Assembly (NCBI GenBank): GCA_027922465.2 | Contig: BQMF02000001.1 | Location: 2,728,001 to 2,792,000 of the forward strand | DNA from: Turritopsis dohrnii | Lineage: Eukaryota > Cnidaria > Hydrozoa > Anthoathecata > Oceaniidae | Reading direction: 5' to 3' | Length of the DNA: 64,000 nucleotides | Shown here: positions 35,301 to 45,489 of the stretch, piece by piece | Position numbering within the stretch: position 1 is the first letter of the stretch | Layout of the letters: each line of letters begins with the position of its first letter | Translations under genes and position numbers: made by a program | The notes under the pieces: generated by a model | Told to the model about the DNA's origin: nothing | Seen by the model: only the letters and a program-made list of their open reading frames with translations | Databases searched by the model: none

Positions 35301-38300
35301 TTAAGTCCCTCAAAAAGGTATTGTATGTTTTTTTTTTTTCACATGACAAAGAATTACTTTTATAAGTATCTATGTATCTATGTTCATCAAAGAAATTCAT
35401 TAACCATTTAATGTTTTTCGTTTAAATGGCAATTGAATTAACGGTTAATTAATATTGTGGTGATCTCGTGACAAGATAACACCAATTAGTTTGTTATGAT
35501 ATGAGATTGTTAGACATTTGATGTGGTTTTTTTGCTAACGTGAATGTCTGCTCAATGCGTGCTAGTTTCCAAATATAAAAGAAAATCATATTGGCAATCT
35601 CCAAATTTCCTAAGAAGCAAAAGTATCTCATGTCATAGGTCATAGATAGAAAGAGCATTTTAGCTGCTTCCAGATACTTTTATTAGCCTCTCATAGTTAA
35701 TCAAGTTTCACAGGCTAAAAAAATGATAAAGATTTATAACTCCAAAATGTATTTTCTAACGTTTTGAAGAAATTGAATACTGTGAATTGCATGTGTTTTC
35801 TTATTCAGATGCGGCATCAGTAGTGTTATATAGAACTTTTGAAAGTTTGATCAATGGAAGTGTGAATGGGGAGCAGGTACACAATCATCTCTTTATTTGA
35901 TGTAGTCTATACTAAAGTTTGTAGTAAAAACCACCATTATAAACGGACAATGGGCTGACACTGGTTTTTACTTACTATATAAGCTGTGTTCAATACCTAC
36001 TCATCTAAGGTCCCTACAGTGATCCTTTATTGACACACCTTTGACTGTGATTTTTTAATACGAAGATACTTACGTTTTAGATTGGTCTTGCAATTGCTTC
36101 TTTTTTCGTTGTTTCTATTGGTGGCACCATAATTGGTGTCGTTTTTGCTTTGTTGACGAGTTTCATTACCAAGTTTACTGAACATGTGAGAGGTAAAGAT
36201 GAAAACATTTGACAGAACATTGCTCTGTTTTCACAATTATTGTCTTTCATTGAAGTGAATAATGTTGTTATGAGAACTAACAGGAAAGTGTTGACTTCAT
36301 TTAAGCCTTATCATCAATTTTATCTTTTAGTCATTGAACCTGCCTTTGTTTTCCTGATGGCTTATATGGCATACCTGTCTGCAGAAATATTTCACTTTTC
36401 TGGTATTATGAGGTAAATATGAAATCATCTTCTGGAACAGTGTAGTATTGAATAGGATTACATTCTTTTTTTTTTCGTTTTCTCCATTTAGCATTCTTTT
36501 TTGTGGCATAATTATGAAGCCTTATGTTGAGTCGAATGTCTCTCGAAAATCTCACACGACTATAAAATATTTTCTGAAGCTGCTCAGGTAGTACAGAATT
36601 TACACTTTCGTCTCAACATTATTTACCTAATACTGTTATATTCATCCCTTTCCTGCTATGAAATTATCACGAAGAGGAAGCCTGATGGCCTTGACCTTCA
36701 ATACCCTTGACCTTCACAGATTTTCTATTTTCCTCTTCAGTAAACTGTAGAATCACTACGGTGATTTAATTTGATTTGAGCCGGCCTTTCATGATCACAT
36801 TCCATCCATAGCCGATGATATGGAATCACACACAAAAAGACATTTCCAATCGACATTATTTCTTACAAACTATACCCTACTAAACTTAATTTCGTCAAAC
36901 ATTTCCCTTTTTCCATTTGCTTTAATTTTTATTGACCTAATACAATGCTGCGCTATGAAGTAAATTAGAGATAAATTACTTTCTATGTTTATAGCACGTC
37001 GTGCGAGTCGATCATTTTCATGTTTCTTGGAGTTTCTCTGGTGCACAGTAAACATGAATTCAACTACAAGTTCGTCTGTTTCACTTTACTTTTCATCACC
37101 ATCTATCGTGCTATCGGTAAGTCACCATCAACCTTTTCAATGATGCTATCAAACTTTAACATAGATTTTCCTGTTTACTCATCTTTTTTTTAGGAGTGGT
37201 GATATTAACTGGTTTCGCAAACAAATGTGGACGACTGACAAAAGTAAAAAAAGTCGAACAATTTATTATGGTACGCCATTATCTAAGTACGATAAAGACT
37301 CGATTAAACGACCCACTTAGAGTTCAAAATATTAAAAAAGCGCCCGGGCTCTTAATCGACTCTTTACCGGTATTTGTGAACGAGCAGTTTAATCGGAATT
37401 AATTGTTTCAAACCCTGCATAGAAATCTTTCTGATTCATGAACGGTTGCTGCCACCACTGTTCCAATTGTAATAATATGTAATATTGCAGTACGTTTTTT
37501 TTTAGAGTTATGGCGGTTTAAGAGGGGCGGTGGCGTTTTGTTTGGCAGTCTTGTTGAAGCCGGCATCGAAATTACGTGATACGATAGTGACAACAACGAT
37601 CAGTGTGGTCATTTTTACCGTCTTCATTCAAGTACGGCCTGTGTGGAAAATATAATGCAAACATAAATGCTTCGTATGTGACCATTCTGAGGAAACTTGC
37701 ATTTTTTTATTATTTAGGGTACCACCATAAAAAAGTTGGTGGAGGTCTTGGGCGTGAAGAAAGCCTCAAAAAGTGAAAAAACAATGACCGAGACACTGAA
37801 CGACAGAGTAAGCAATGCTGTTATTTGTGTTTTAGAAGCTTCATGCTTCGTGGTAACCTTTCAGCGACGACTAACCAACAAGATCTACTATTATTACTAT
37901 TATCTGCTATTATCTCGTGTGAACCACGATCACCTTGAGGCTAAAACAAAAATCTGAGGTGTAAACCACACTTCGCAACAACGGGATTTTTGAATACATT
38001 GTGATCGCCAAAGTGGAGAATTTTAATTATTTCCAAAATAATGAGCGACCTGAAACAGAACACACACTACTGACTTTCTTGGTTTCATCCTAGTAAAAGG
38101 TTTCTTCAGGTACTTGGTTATATGGAAACCGTTTTTTCTGGTACTTGGTTATATGAAACTCTGTTATTTTTTTCTGGTACTTGGTACTTGGTTATATGAA
38201 ACTGTTTTTTCAGGTACTTGGTTATATGGTTGCCGGTGTTGAAGAAATTATTGGTGTTCACGGTCATGGGTTTTGGAGAGTATGTAGCTTTTCTGTCTGT

Positions 38301-40373
38301 TTGAATAAAATATAAACAAAAACATTTGCAACTTGGGTATTTTGATCTTTAAAAATAAAAATAATCTGTTCGTCAGTTTATTGTTATTATCATTGTTATT
38401 ATGATTATTTTCTTTAAGAATCTTCTTGAACATTGGAACCGAAAATATCTTCGACATTGGTTGGAAAGAGATCCTGAATTGCTCCTGGACGAAGAAATGG
38501 TTTCCGCCCAACGACGAATGGCGTTTAAGTACGCCTTTATGTACATCTTACGCCTTTTAAGGCTGATGGCATCTAGATTAAGTTGCGTAGATATTGCCAA
38601 TATTATGTACTCCTTTATGATTTTTTAGGCATGCATTGACGTACGCGAATAACCCTTCAATGATCTTGGAAAGGTATTATTGTTGAAGTCCATTATTAAT
38701 CTTTTATATTCGTACATCAACTTTGATTATATTTCATTTGAATATTTGTAGAGAAATGGGCGAAGCAACATTGAATGATTTAAAAAGGAACCCTTCATTT
38801 GCGATGCAGATGGCTCTGAAGTAATAAGATGTTTTTTGAACCCAACTTTTTCGTTATGAGAACACAATTTTTCATTTTCTACCGATAGTATTGCATCATC
38901 TTGCACTGGAAGATTTACAATTATATCCAGTGGGCAAATTTGCTGAAAAACCACTGCGAGAGAGTGCATTCCTATAGAGATCTACACACTATTTCAATGA
39001 AAATGATCTTCATCGTTGTGACTTTTTGACGATTTTGCCCACTGGGATGCTGATGGCATATCGAACGTTTTGTTCTCTTTTTGGGAAGTTAAAACTATCT
39101 GACTTCAAAACATTAACTGATTTTTTTTCTTTACGTTATTTTGATTCAGAGCGCAAGACTCGATGAGTGCCGAATGTGGTTTGATTGACGTGAGAATTTT
39201 AAACGGTCAGTTCTTTCTTAAAGTCAATCTATCAACATTCTCTAAAACCTTTTGTACGTTTGTGCTCATAATCTTCTGTTCTTTTTTCAGATCGAGGAGA
39301 AAGTAGCTATGATATATGCCATATGTCGGAGGCTTTCAACCCGCGAAGCATCAGTGGTCTCATTCCGAAAGCTAGGAAAACAGTAAGTGTAAAAGATATA
39401 ATTTATTATATAACGATATAATTTAACTTATGGGTAAAAAAATCCGTCGGAAAAATATTTCGTCATTAAAAAATGTTCGTCACTTTTTAACGACGGATTT
39501 TTTTACCGATAAGGTATCTCATACTTGATCTAATGACATTCATTGTCGGTTCTTTTATAGCGTAAGCGAACGTACTCAAAACGCAAGTACACGTTAGACT
39601 CACTGGAGGAAAATGAGGCTATAGAGGATCGTTACATTAGATTGTATGCTTTTAAATATCCTTATGGTTTACGTCTTGGATGTCTGTATTTTTTTTCAAT
39701 TTTCCATGCAATAATGATTTTTTGATTTGTTTCTAGTAAGCGCAATGCTTTAGCGCATATGGCGCCTCGTCAAAGTTCCTTGATCTCCATGCCAAAGAAA
39801 CATCGTGAGCACAGTCATCGGCATAAACACAAAAAACACAAACGAGGACGCAGCAAGAAACCAGACATGGACACACTTCCCGAAGTTACGGAAGCTGAAG
39901 AAACTGTTTTAGACGTAAGGGCAGCGTATGGTCCTGTGAACGTTTCTAGAACTGATTTTATTGATGATGTTAAAAGCGAAAGTGAAAGTGACCTTGAGGC
40001 AGACGAAGGGATAAGTTTTCTAGCTCCACAAGATAGATCACCGCCCGCCAGTGATGCTGTGCCTGGACTACCAAGTTATAGTGACGCACCATTTTTGAGT
40101 CAATACTCCAATAATCCAGTGTTAGATCGAGTACCAAAACAGCTGACTGAACGAGACAAGGAAGATTTACGTGAAGCGTCGCGTTGGCGGTCATTTTCTA
40201 TCGAGTCATTTCAAGACCAACCGAATGAAGATTCGAAAGACACGATTAGTATTCTCAATCCCTGGTCCCAACCTTTATCTACTTCCCCAATTAAAAGCAA
40301 CATGGCTATCTCCGAAAATGCTATTCATGATGGACACAGAGATTCGGCCTTCTCCATAGAGACGGGCTTCTAA
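29369..40373 (+). CDS. SLC9-type Na+/H+ exchanger (24 exons, 857 aa)
   Basis: Exchanges Na+ for H+ across the plasma membrane to set intracellular pH. Exons: 29369-29564, 29754-29799, 29886-29927, 31450-31521, 32348-32429, 32501-32528, 33459-33559, 33636-33711, 35809-35876, 36081-36192, 36331-36412, 36492-36587, 36995-37116, 37194-37270, 37506-37631, 37718-37807, 38214-38279, 38419-38528, 38629-38673, 38752-38820, 39150-39205, 39291-39382, 39561-39643, 39737-40373. The sum is 858 codons with stop and every phase matches. A signal peptide ([19 protein letters not shown]) is followed by [16 protein letters not shown] (inhibitor-binding TM), [27 protein letters not shown] (ion-binding ND), [12 protein letters not shown] and [20 protein letters not shown] opens the cytoplasmic tail, which has a His/Lys-rich [15 protein letters not shown] and acidic Ser patches suited to regulation. 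Length and motifs fit the NHE2/3/5-like plasma-membrane group; the exact orthologue is unsure. Confidence 0.93.
31060..31180. repeat. Fragment resembling a MITE end, in intron 3
   Basis: TTCTTCTCAGGTTCTGCTTGAATATGCTTATAAACG... runs to TTATA(A)8GAGTGTATG near 31179, the right-hand-end pattern of MITE families A and B. The left end is missing. Confidence 0.4.
32631..33157. mobile_element. MITE with 15 bp terminal inverted repeats, intron 6 of the exchanger gene
   Basis: Starts CCTTAAAGGAGAACT and ends AGTTCTCCTTTAAGG. The sequence can also be read as TTAA flanks around AGGAGAACT...AGTTCTCCT, which would fit a piggyBac-like TTAA target. No coding sequence inside. Confidence 0.7.
33158..33412 (-). 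mobile_element. tRNA-derived SINE, intron 6 of the exchanger gene
   Basis: Read on the minus strand from about 33412, the sequence CTGGCAGCCTTATGGAAGAG (A-box-like) followed by GGTTCAATCCC (B box) about 35 bases on is an RNA polymerase III promoter of tRNA type. It continues into an unrelated body of about 180 bases. It abuts the MITE at 32631-33157. Confidence 0.75.
33720..35800. other. Long intron 8 of the exchanger gene
   Basis: 2.1 kb between exons 8 and 9. It is AT-rich; I found no conserved exchanger segment, no transposon ends and no RNA gene in it. Confidence 0.5.
38101..38229 (+). repeat. Tandem copies of the exon 17 splice acceptor and exon start
   Basis: The unit TTTTTTCAGGTACTTGGTTATATG occurs four times: at about 38101-38124 (intact AG), 38131-38155 (AG changed to TG), 38170-38199 (AG changed to TG, with a partial internal doubling GGTACTTGGTACTTGG), and the true site at about 38205-38229. 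Spacers share GAAACYCTGTT. Two of the three extra copies have lost the AG acceptor; the most upstream copy keeps it. Confidence 0.9.
38925..39047. mobile_element. Short MITE in intron 20 of the exchanger gene
   Basis: Ends ATCCAGTGGGCAAA and TTTTGCCCACTGGGAT are inverted copies. The interior (AACCACTGCGAGAGAGTGCATT...CTACACACTATTTCAA) matches the diverged element in intron 8 of the pseudo-caspase gene. Confidence 0.8.
39428..39513. repeat. Foldback element in intron 22 of the exchanger gene
   Basis: TTATGGGTAAAAAAATCCGTCG and CGACGGATTTTTTTACCGATAA are inverted arms around a core that itself repeats TTCGTCA. This is a very short MITE or solo hairpin. Confidence 0.75.
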
Positions 40374-40568
40374 TTTGGTCCTTTTTGAATTTTATTCAAA
40401 CCTTTGATAGAAAAGTATGATTTTCCTATCTATCTATCCTCTTCTACAATCAATAAGTCGATCTGTATAAATCTTTATTACTTTTGATCATTTTATACTT
40501 GGGTTTATTTATTGTTTCGTTCTATATATCTCGTTAATATTTATTTATTTTTTATACTCTATTACTAG

Positions 40569-40797
40569 AAAAGGAAAACGTACTTTTAAAGGTCATATAC
40601 AAAATTATCAAGAAGTAGACTCATCGACTGCCTTGGAAGAGGGCGAAGTAATGCATTTGAAATTCATGGATATAACAAAAAAAAAGTATCAGTCAAAATT
40701 AATACTTCAACGAAACAATGTTGAAGTGGAAATTTTCACTCTTTTTTTCTTGAAAGAACGGAGTCTACTTCTGTTCCAAAGCCTAGATCTCATATAA
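40569..40797 (+). CDS. Candidate alternative last exon of the Na+/H+ exchanger
   Basis: After the normal stop at 40373, TTTATACTCTATTACTAG is a good acceptor at 40568. Joined to exon 23 (ends 39643, two bases over), the frame stays open for 75 codons to TAA at 40795-40797 and reads KGKRTFKGHIQNYQEVDSST followed by ALEEGEVMHL. This would replace the 212-residue His-rich tail with a short one. The phase match and length favour a real exon. I found no duplicate of it and have no expression evidence, so it could still be chance. Confidence 0.4.
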
Positions 40798-40799
40798 TC

Positions 40800-41736
40800 G
40801 TATATGTGCAAACGGATTGGTCCGGATTGGTTTGTTACGAAGATCACAGATTGGGACTAAAGAAATAGTTTCTTTGTAAAGTTCACTTGCTAGACCATTC
40901 CGGAGTTTTTGATTGCATGAGCACCGGGCTTCCTTATAATCCTAACACTTCAATAAATCTGATATATTTTTTTTTAAATAATAGAATATCCTTGCAAATT
41001 AATTTAGCATTAATTTATCACATGAAAAAATGATATTTTGTTAATAGGATTTCCACTCGCAAATCTCACCAATTCTTCTATAACATCTGTTGTTAAAACT
41101 TGCCCAATCGTAAGCTTCCGATCATTCGAATTAAACATTCGAAATTTTGATAAGTTGTAATCTATTTCCTTTTCGAATACTTATAGTTTTGTGAAATCAG
41201 TTAGACCATTGTTGTTGCTAATTTCAGTTTTTTTGTTTTGTACATTGATAAAATGTAAAATCAAATAATTGGTGTTTGTAATTACTTTGTATTTTTTGTT
41301 TATTTTGTCGATGTTTTTTTTTTGATGAAATTATATATATATGAACCAGTGTTAATTTTGCAACAATTAATCTTTATCATTTTATATGAAAAGGAATGAA
41401 TTACAATCGCAGTGAAAAACTATAATTCAAAAACTCTCAATATTCAAAAGATCGTTGCACCAATGATGTTTATGCCAATATCGGTGTCATATACCTTGCA
41501 TTTCGTAGTTTTAGAGTCTATTTATTCCGGAGTGTGTATTGATGGTAATTTCAGGAAATTATTACCTTGAAGTATATGCATGAAAATATTGATGTACATA
41601 ATATTGTTGACTATAATATAACTCTTGGAATTCCAAAAGAATTTTTCGTGTACGCACGTGTTTTTGCAATTACAAGTAACATATCAACAACTCAATAGTC
41701 AGCTTTCATAAATTTGTTGAAAAACATTTTATTTCA
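40800..41736. other. Intergenic region between the exchanger and delta-tubulin
   Basis: AT-rich. A possible polyadenylation hexamer (CAATAAATCTG) lies near 40951, and two further AT-rich stretches occur near 41280-41400. No gene seen. Confidence 0.45.
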
Positions 41737-41750
41737 AGGTTTAGCGAGAA

Positions 41751-44700
41751 ATGTCAATGGTAACAGTTCAACTTGGACAATGTGGAAATCAGATTGGAAC
41801 CGGTCTGTTTACATATCTAGCTCAAGATGCATTTCAACCAGCCCGATTTACATCTCAAAGTGCAGATGAAAATGTTTTTTATAAAGAGGAAGTAGTTGGG
41901 AAATACTTCACTGAGACTAGTGATGGTTGTGTGGAAGCGAAAGCTGTTTTAGTTGATATGGAGCCAAAAGTTGTTTTATGGTGTAAAGATATTGCAGGGA
42001 AGACGGGTTTGTGTTTACGAGTTTTGTTTCTAGATGTTTTACGTTGACCTACTATGTCTGGACGTTCATATTTTTATAACTGCAGGGTTCAATGGATTCA
42101 TTTTCTACACAGTTTTTTTTTAATAAGAATTACATAAATCGAAATGAGCCTCATGATTCTTAAAAATTTTCAGTTTTGAGCCTTAAAATATTCTTAAGTG
42201 ATTCTTAAATTTTAAAAGAAGAGCAAGAAAATTTTTTTTTAATTAATGGTCAAAATATGTATATTTTCCCTTGAAGTAGTCTCAAACGTGCGAAAAAGAA
42301 GAAGGGACTAATTATTTTTACAAAACGTTAATAAGTTTGTTTATTTTAAGATAATATCATCATAAATAAGTATTAAACTACACATATTTCTACCATGTCA
42401 ATTTCATCTTCACCTATATAGTCCTCAGTACTATCATCATAAAGGACATGGTACTTCTGGATGTGGTCATTGTAATAATTAATTTTGCCTGTATGCCACC
42501 CATTTTCATACAGTACTTTCATTTGTCTCCCACAGTATGGAGCATCAACGACCCTATCATCTTCGTGATCCTCCCATTCGTCGCCAATGTCATCAGGGGT
42601 TTCGACTCTGTAGATAAAAAAACGGAAAGTTGAAAAACTCTAACTGAAGAAAAAAATTGATTAAAATTTTTGAGGCTCAGCATTATTCTTAAAAGATTCT
42701 TAAAATTTTGCAAATTTGAGCCTTGTGATTCTTATAAAAAGAATTCTTATAAAAAAAAAACTGTGTATTACACGTATTTTGTTTTATAAGAAGATCAAAA
42801 TGATGGCAATGATTTTGTAGATTTCGACACTAAAAAAATTTATGCACCATATCCCTTATGGTAATTTATTGTCACTGTTTATTGTTTTATTTCAATTTTT
42901 TTGTAAACTCAACATTCGCTGTTTCTTATTTTCCTTTCCCACGATGCATTTTTACTTGATGTTTTTTCTTATTTAGTCTGAAATTTCAAAATTATTCAAG
43001 ATTACACAGTTTTTTTTTTATAAGAATTACATAAATCGAAATGAGCCTCATGATTCTTAAAAATTTTCAGTTTTGAGCCTTAAAATATTCTTAAGTGATT
43101 CTTAAATTTTAAAAGAAGAGCAAGAAAATATTTTTTTAATTAATGGTCAAAATATGTATATTTTCCCTTAAAGTAGTCTCAAACGTGCGAAAAAGAAGAA
43201 GGGACTAATTATTTTAACAAAACGTTAATAAGTTTGTTTCTTTTAGGATAATATCATCGAAAGCTCGAAAATGGTTATGCCTGATTTACACTGTAGATAA
43301 AAAAAACCGGAAAGTTGAAAAACTCTAACTGAAGAAAAAAATTGATTAAAATTTTTGAGGCTCAGCATTATTCTTAAAAGATTCTTAAAATTTTGCAAAT
43401 TTGAGCCTTGTGATTCTTATAAAAAGAATTCTTATAAAAAAAAAACTGTGTAATGTTTAGCAACTTTCCTATTGATTTTTACACGAATTTTAAGCAAGTC
43501 TCAAATTAAACAAGTCTCTATTTAGGAGGCCAAAAGTTGGGTTGCTTATATAAAAAATGTGTGTATATAATGCGAGGGTATTTTTATTATTTCTTGTTGT
43601 TTTTAAATAATCGAATTCTCCACATTTTGATTCCCAATGTAAATTATCAGGTTCGTAGCAAAGCATTTTACACACAAACAGCAAAAATATTTAAGTTGCA
43701 AAATACGATGATGTAATTGTTTACACAACGTAAAATGTTTGTTTACATTAACCTCTTTGTATGTAGTAACTCTGGTACTATTATGTTAATTTCGCTCGTT
43801 ATGAACTTCTAGTTACGTCTTCGCACAGGTTTGTGGAGATATTCAGATCACTCTGCATACGTCCAAAAACGAGGTTCTGGAAATAATTGGGGACTGGGTT
43901 ACTATGGTAATGGCCCAAAAGCTGAGAAGCATATCCTTGAAATCTGTCGTAAAGAAGTTGAGAAGTGCGATCGATTTAGTGGTTTTCTTATCTTGATGAG
44001 TTTAGCAGGAGGGACTGGGTCTGGTCTAGGTGCTTACATCACACGATCTCTTTGTGACGCATTTCCTAAAGCGATCATCGGAAATCACCTTGTTTGGCCA
44101 TATTCATCTGGAGAAGTCATAGTACAAAATTACAATACATTGTTGACCTTATCACATTTACAAAATACTTCGGATGTCATGATGAGTCAGCAAAATGACC
44201 ATGTCCATCAAATCTGCACCAAACTCTTGGAAATGAAAAATGTTTCTTTCGAAAACATGAATGAAGTACTATCTCACAAATTAGCAAGTGTACTTCAACC
44301 TTCCTACACGGTTGACTACGAAAAGATATCTCCATTGTATGATTTGGTACAAAGTGTTGCAAGTCACCCAGCCTATAAATTAATCTCGATAAAAAATATC
44401 CCTCATTTAAGCAAAGTGACGATGAAGTATAGTACGTATGTGTGGCCAGGTCTTTTAAAACATCTTCGACAAATGTTGATTGCTGACGCAGCTATGGAAG
44501 AAGGTACGTTTATCTGTTTGCATCTGATATTGCTTGTGGTTACTCCTGATATGGTCAGTATGCTAGTATGCTCTTATATTTTGCGTTTAATGAGTGTTAT
44601 GTTAACCACACTATATTTTTTATATTCCATGGTTAAGGTTACTAAGGTAGAAGGTTACTGTAACCATTAAATAATTTGAATGGAAAAGGTGTACATTAAG

Positions 44701-45489
44701 ATGGGTTTCCTTTTTCACAGTGATAACCTTCATAAAGCTTGTTAATCAGCTTTGGAATAGAATTTCATGTCTGTCATTTTTGAGATTGTTTCTGGTCAGT
44801 ACTACTCAAGGGGAAGAAAGACCTTACAAGTTATTAGATTAACAAAAATACCTCTGCTGGTGTAACTGGCTGCATTTTTTGTTTATTTCAAAACAGCAAG
44901 AAAAAGTGAACATTTTCCTGAAATACAAGGAAGGTGTTTTTGATTAACCTTTGCTGACATTTTTTTTGTTCAGGTGTAAACTGGGAAGTAAGACTTCCAC
45001 ATCCGTCAGCAAGTGGAAATGTCAATGATATCCGTAAGGCTACTGATCACACTATACAGAAACAGAATTTTAATAAATCAATTGCCAACCTTCTGATTTT
45101 GAGGGGGCATGATTTACATGATGCCGACACGTCGATGTTTAGTCATGGTCAACTGTAAGTCCTTTCATGACGTCACGTGTAATGATAGTTAACTTTTATT
45201 CAGATGATATTTTCTTGATGGTAGGTATTCCAATATTGTTCCGAATGGATACAATTATCATGAATGGAGACAACCTCGATCATTCAACCATTATGAAAAG
45301 TCTGCTACCCTTGTCTCGAACAGCCAAACATTCGTCCGTCCATTGAATGCATGTGTTGATAAAGCGTGGAAGATGTTCAATTCCCGCGCATATCTCTATC
45401 AATACGAAAAATATGGAATGACAGAAGATGATTTCGTTGACAGCTTTGGCGTCGTGGAGCAAGTGCTGAAGAATTACTCTACACTATAG
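41751..45489 (+). CDS. TUBD1: Delta-tubulin (four exons, 458 aa)
   Basis: Delta-tubulin is the centriolar tubulin needed for triplet microtubules in centrioles and basal bodies. Exons: 41751-42006, 43829-44503, 44974-45154, 45225-45489; phases agree and the sum is 459 codons with stop, close to the vertebrate length of about 453. The N-terminus MSMVTVQLGQCGNQIG followed by AVLVDMEPKVV is typical of delta rather than alpha, beta or gamma. The GTP-binding loop GGTGSGLGAY and preceding KRGSGNNWGLGY are intact, as are WPYSSGEVIVQNYN and GLLKHLRQML. The C-terminus (EDDFVDSFGVVEQVLKNYS) is the usual delta ending. Presence of this gene implies an organism with triplet centrioles. The first intron (1.8 kb) is filled by two related TIR elements; the other introns are short. 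Confidence 0.95.
42106..42767. mobile_element. TIR element family B, long copy, with a cargo exon
   Basis: Ends TACACAG(T)10AATAAGAATT and AATTCTTATA(A)10CTGTGTA. Subterminal blocks repeat ATTCTTAAAA and GAGCC, the same layout as family A but with AAGAAT in place of AAGAAC. It contains a minus-strand terminal exon at 42373-42607. It lies in intron 1 of TUBD1, 240 bases upstream of a shorter sister copy. Confidence 0.9.
42373..42607 (-). CDS. Tudor-like terminal exon carried by the TIR element
   Basis: On the minus strand, TTTTTTATCTACAG at about 42621-42608 is a clean splice acceptor. The frame then runs 77 codons to TAA at 42375-42373: VETPDDIGDEWEDHEDD, then MKVLYENGWHTGKINYYN, then KYHVLYDDSTEDYIGEDEID. 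The pattern 'V-Y-NGW--G-I--Y-----Y-V-YDD--EDYI--DEI' is that of a Tudor/PWWP-like beta barrel that reads methylated ligands. AATAAA follows at about 42350. It therefore looks like the last exon of a gene inside the transposon: either cargo or the remnant of the autonomous element's own protein. The short sister copy at 43003-43452 lacks it. Earlier exons are not present here. Confidence 0.65.
43003..43452. mobile_element. TIR element family B, short copy
   Basis: The same ends and flanking blocks as 42106-42767, nearly identical over about 240 bases on the left and 160 on the right. The exon-bearing middle is replaced by about 35 bases (GAAAGCTCGAAAATGG...TTACAC). It is an internal deletion derivative, typical of MITE birth. 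Confidence 0.9.

Noticed and set aside
42448..42713. Plus- and minus-strand frames in the long family B element
   Set aside because: They are shadows of the Tudor-like exon, which is in a different minus-strand frame.
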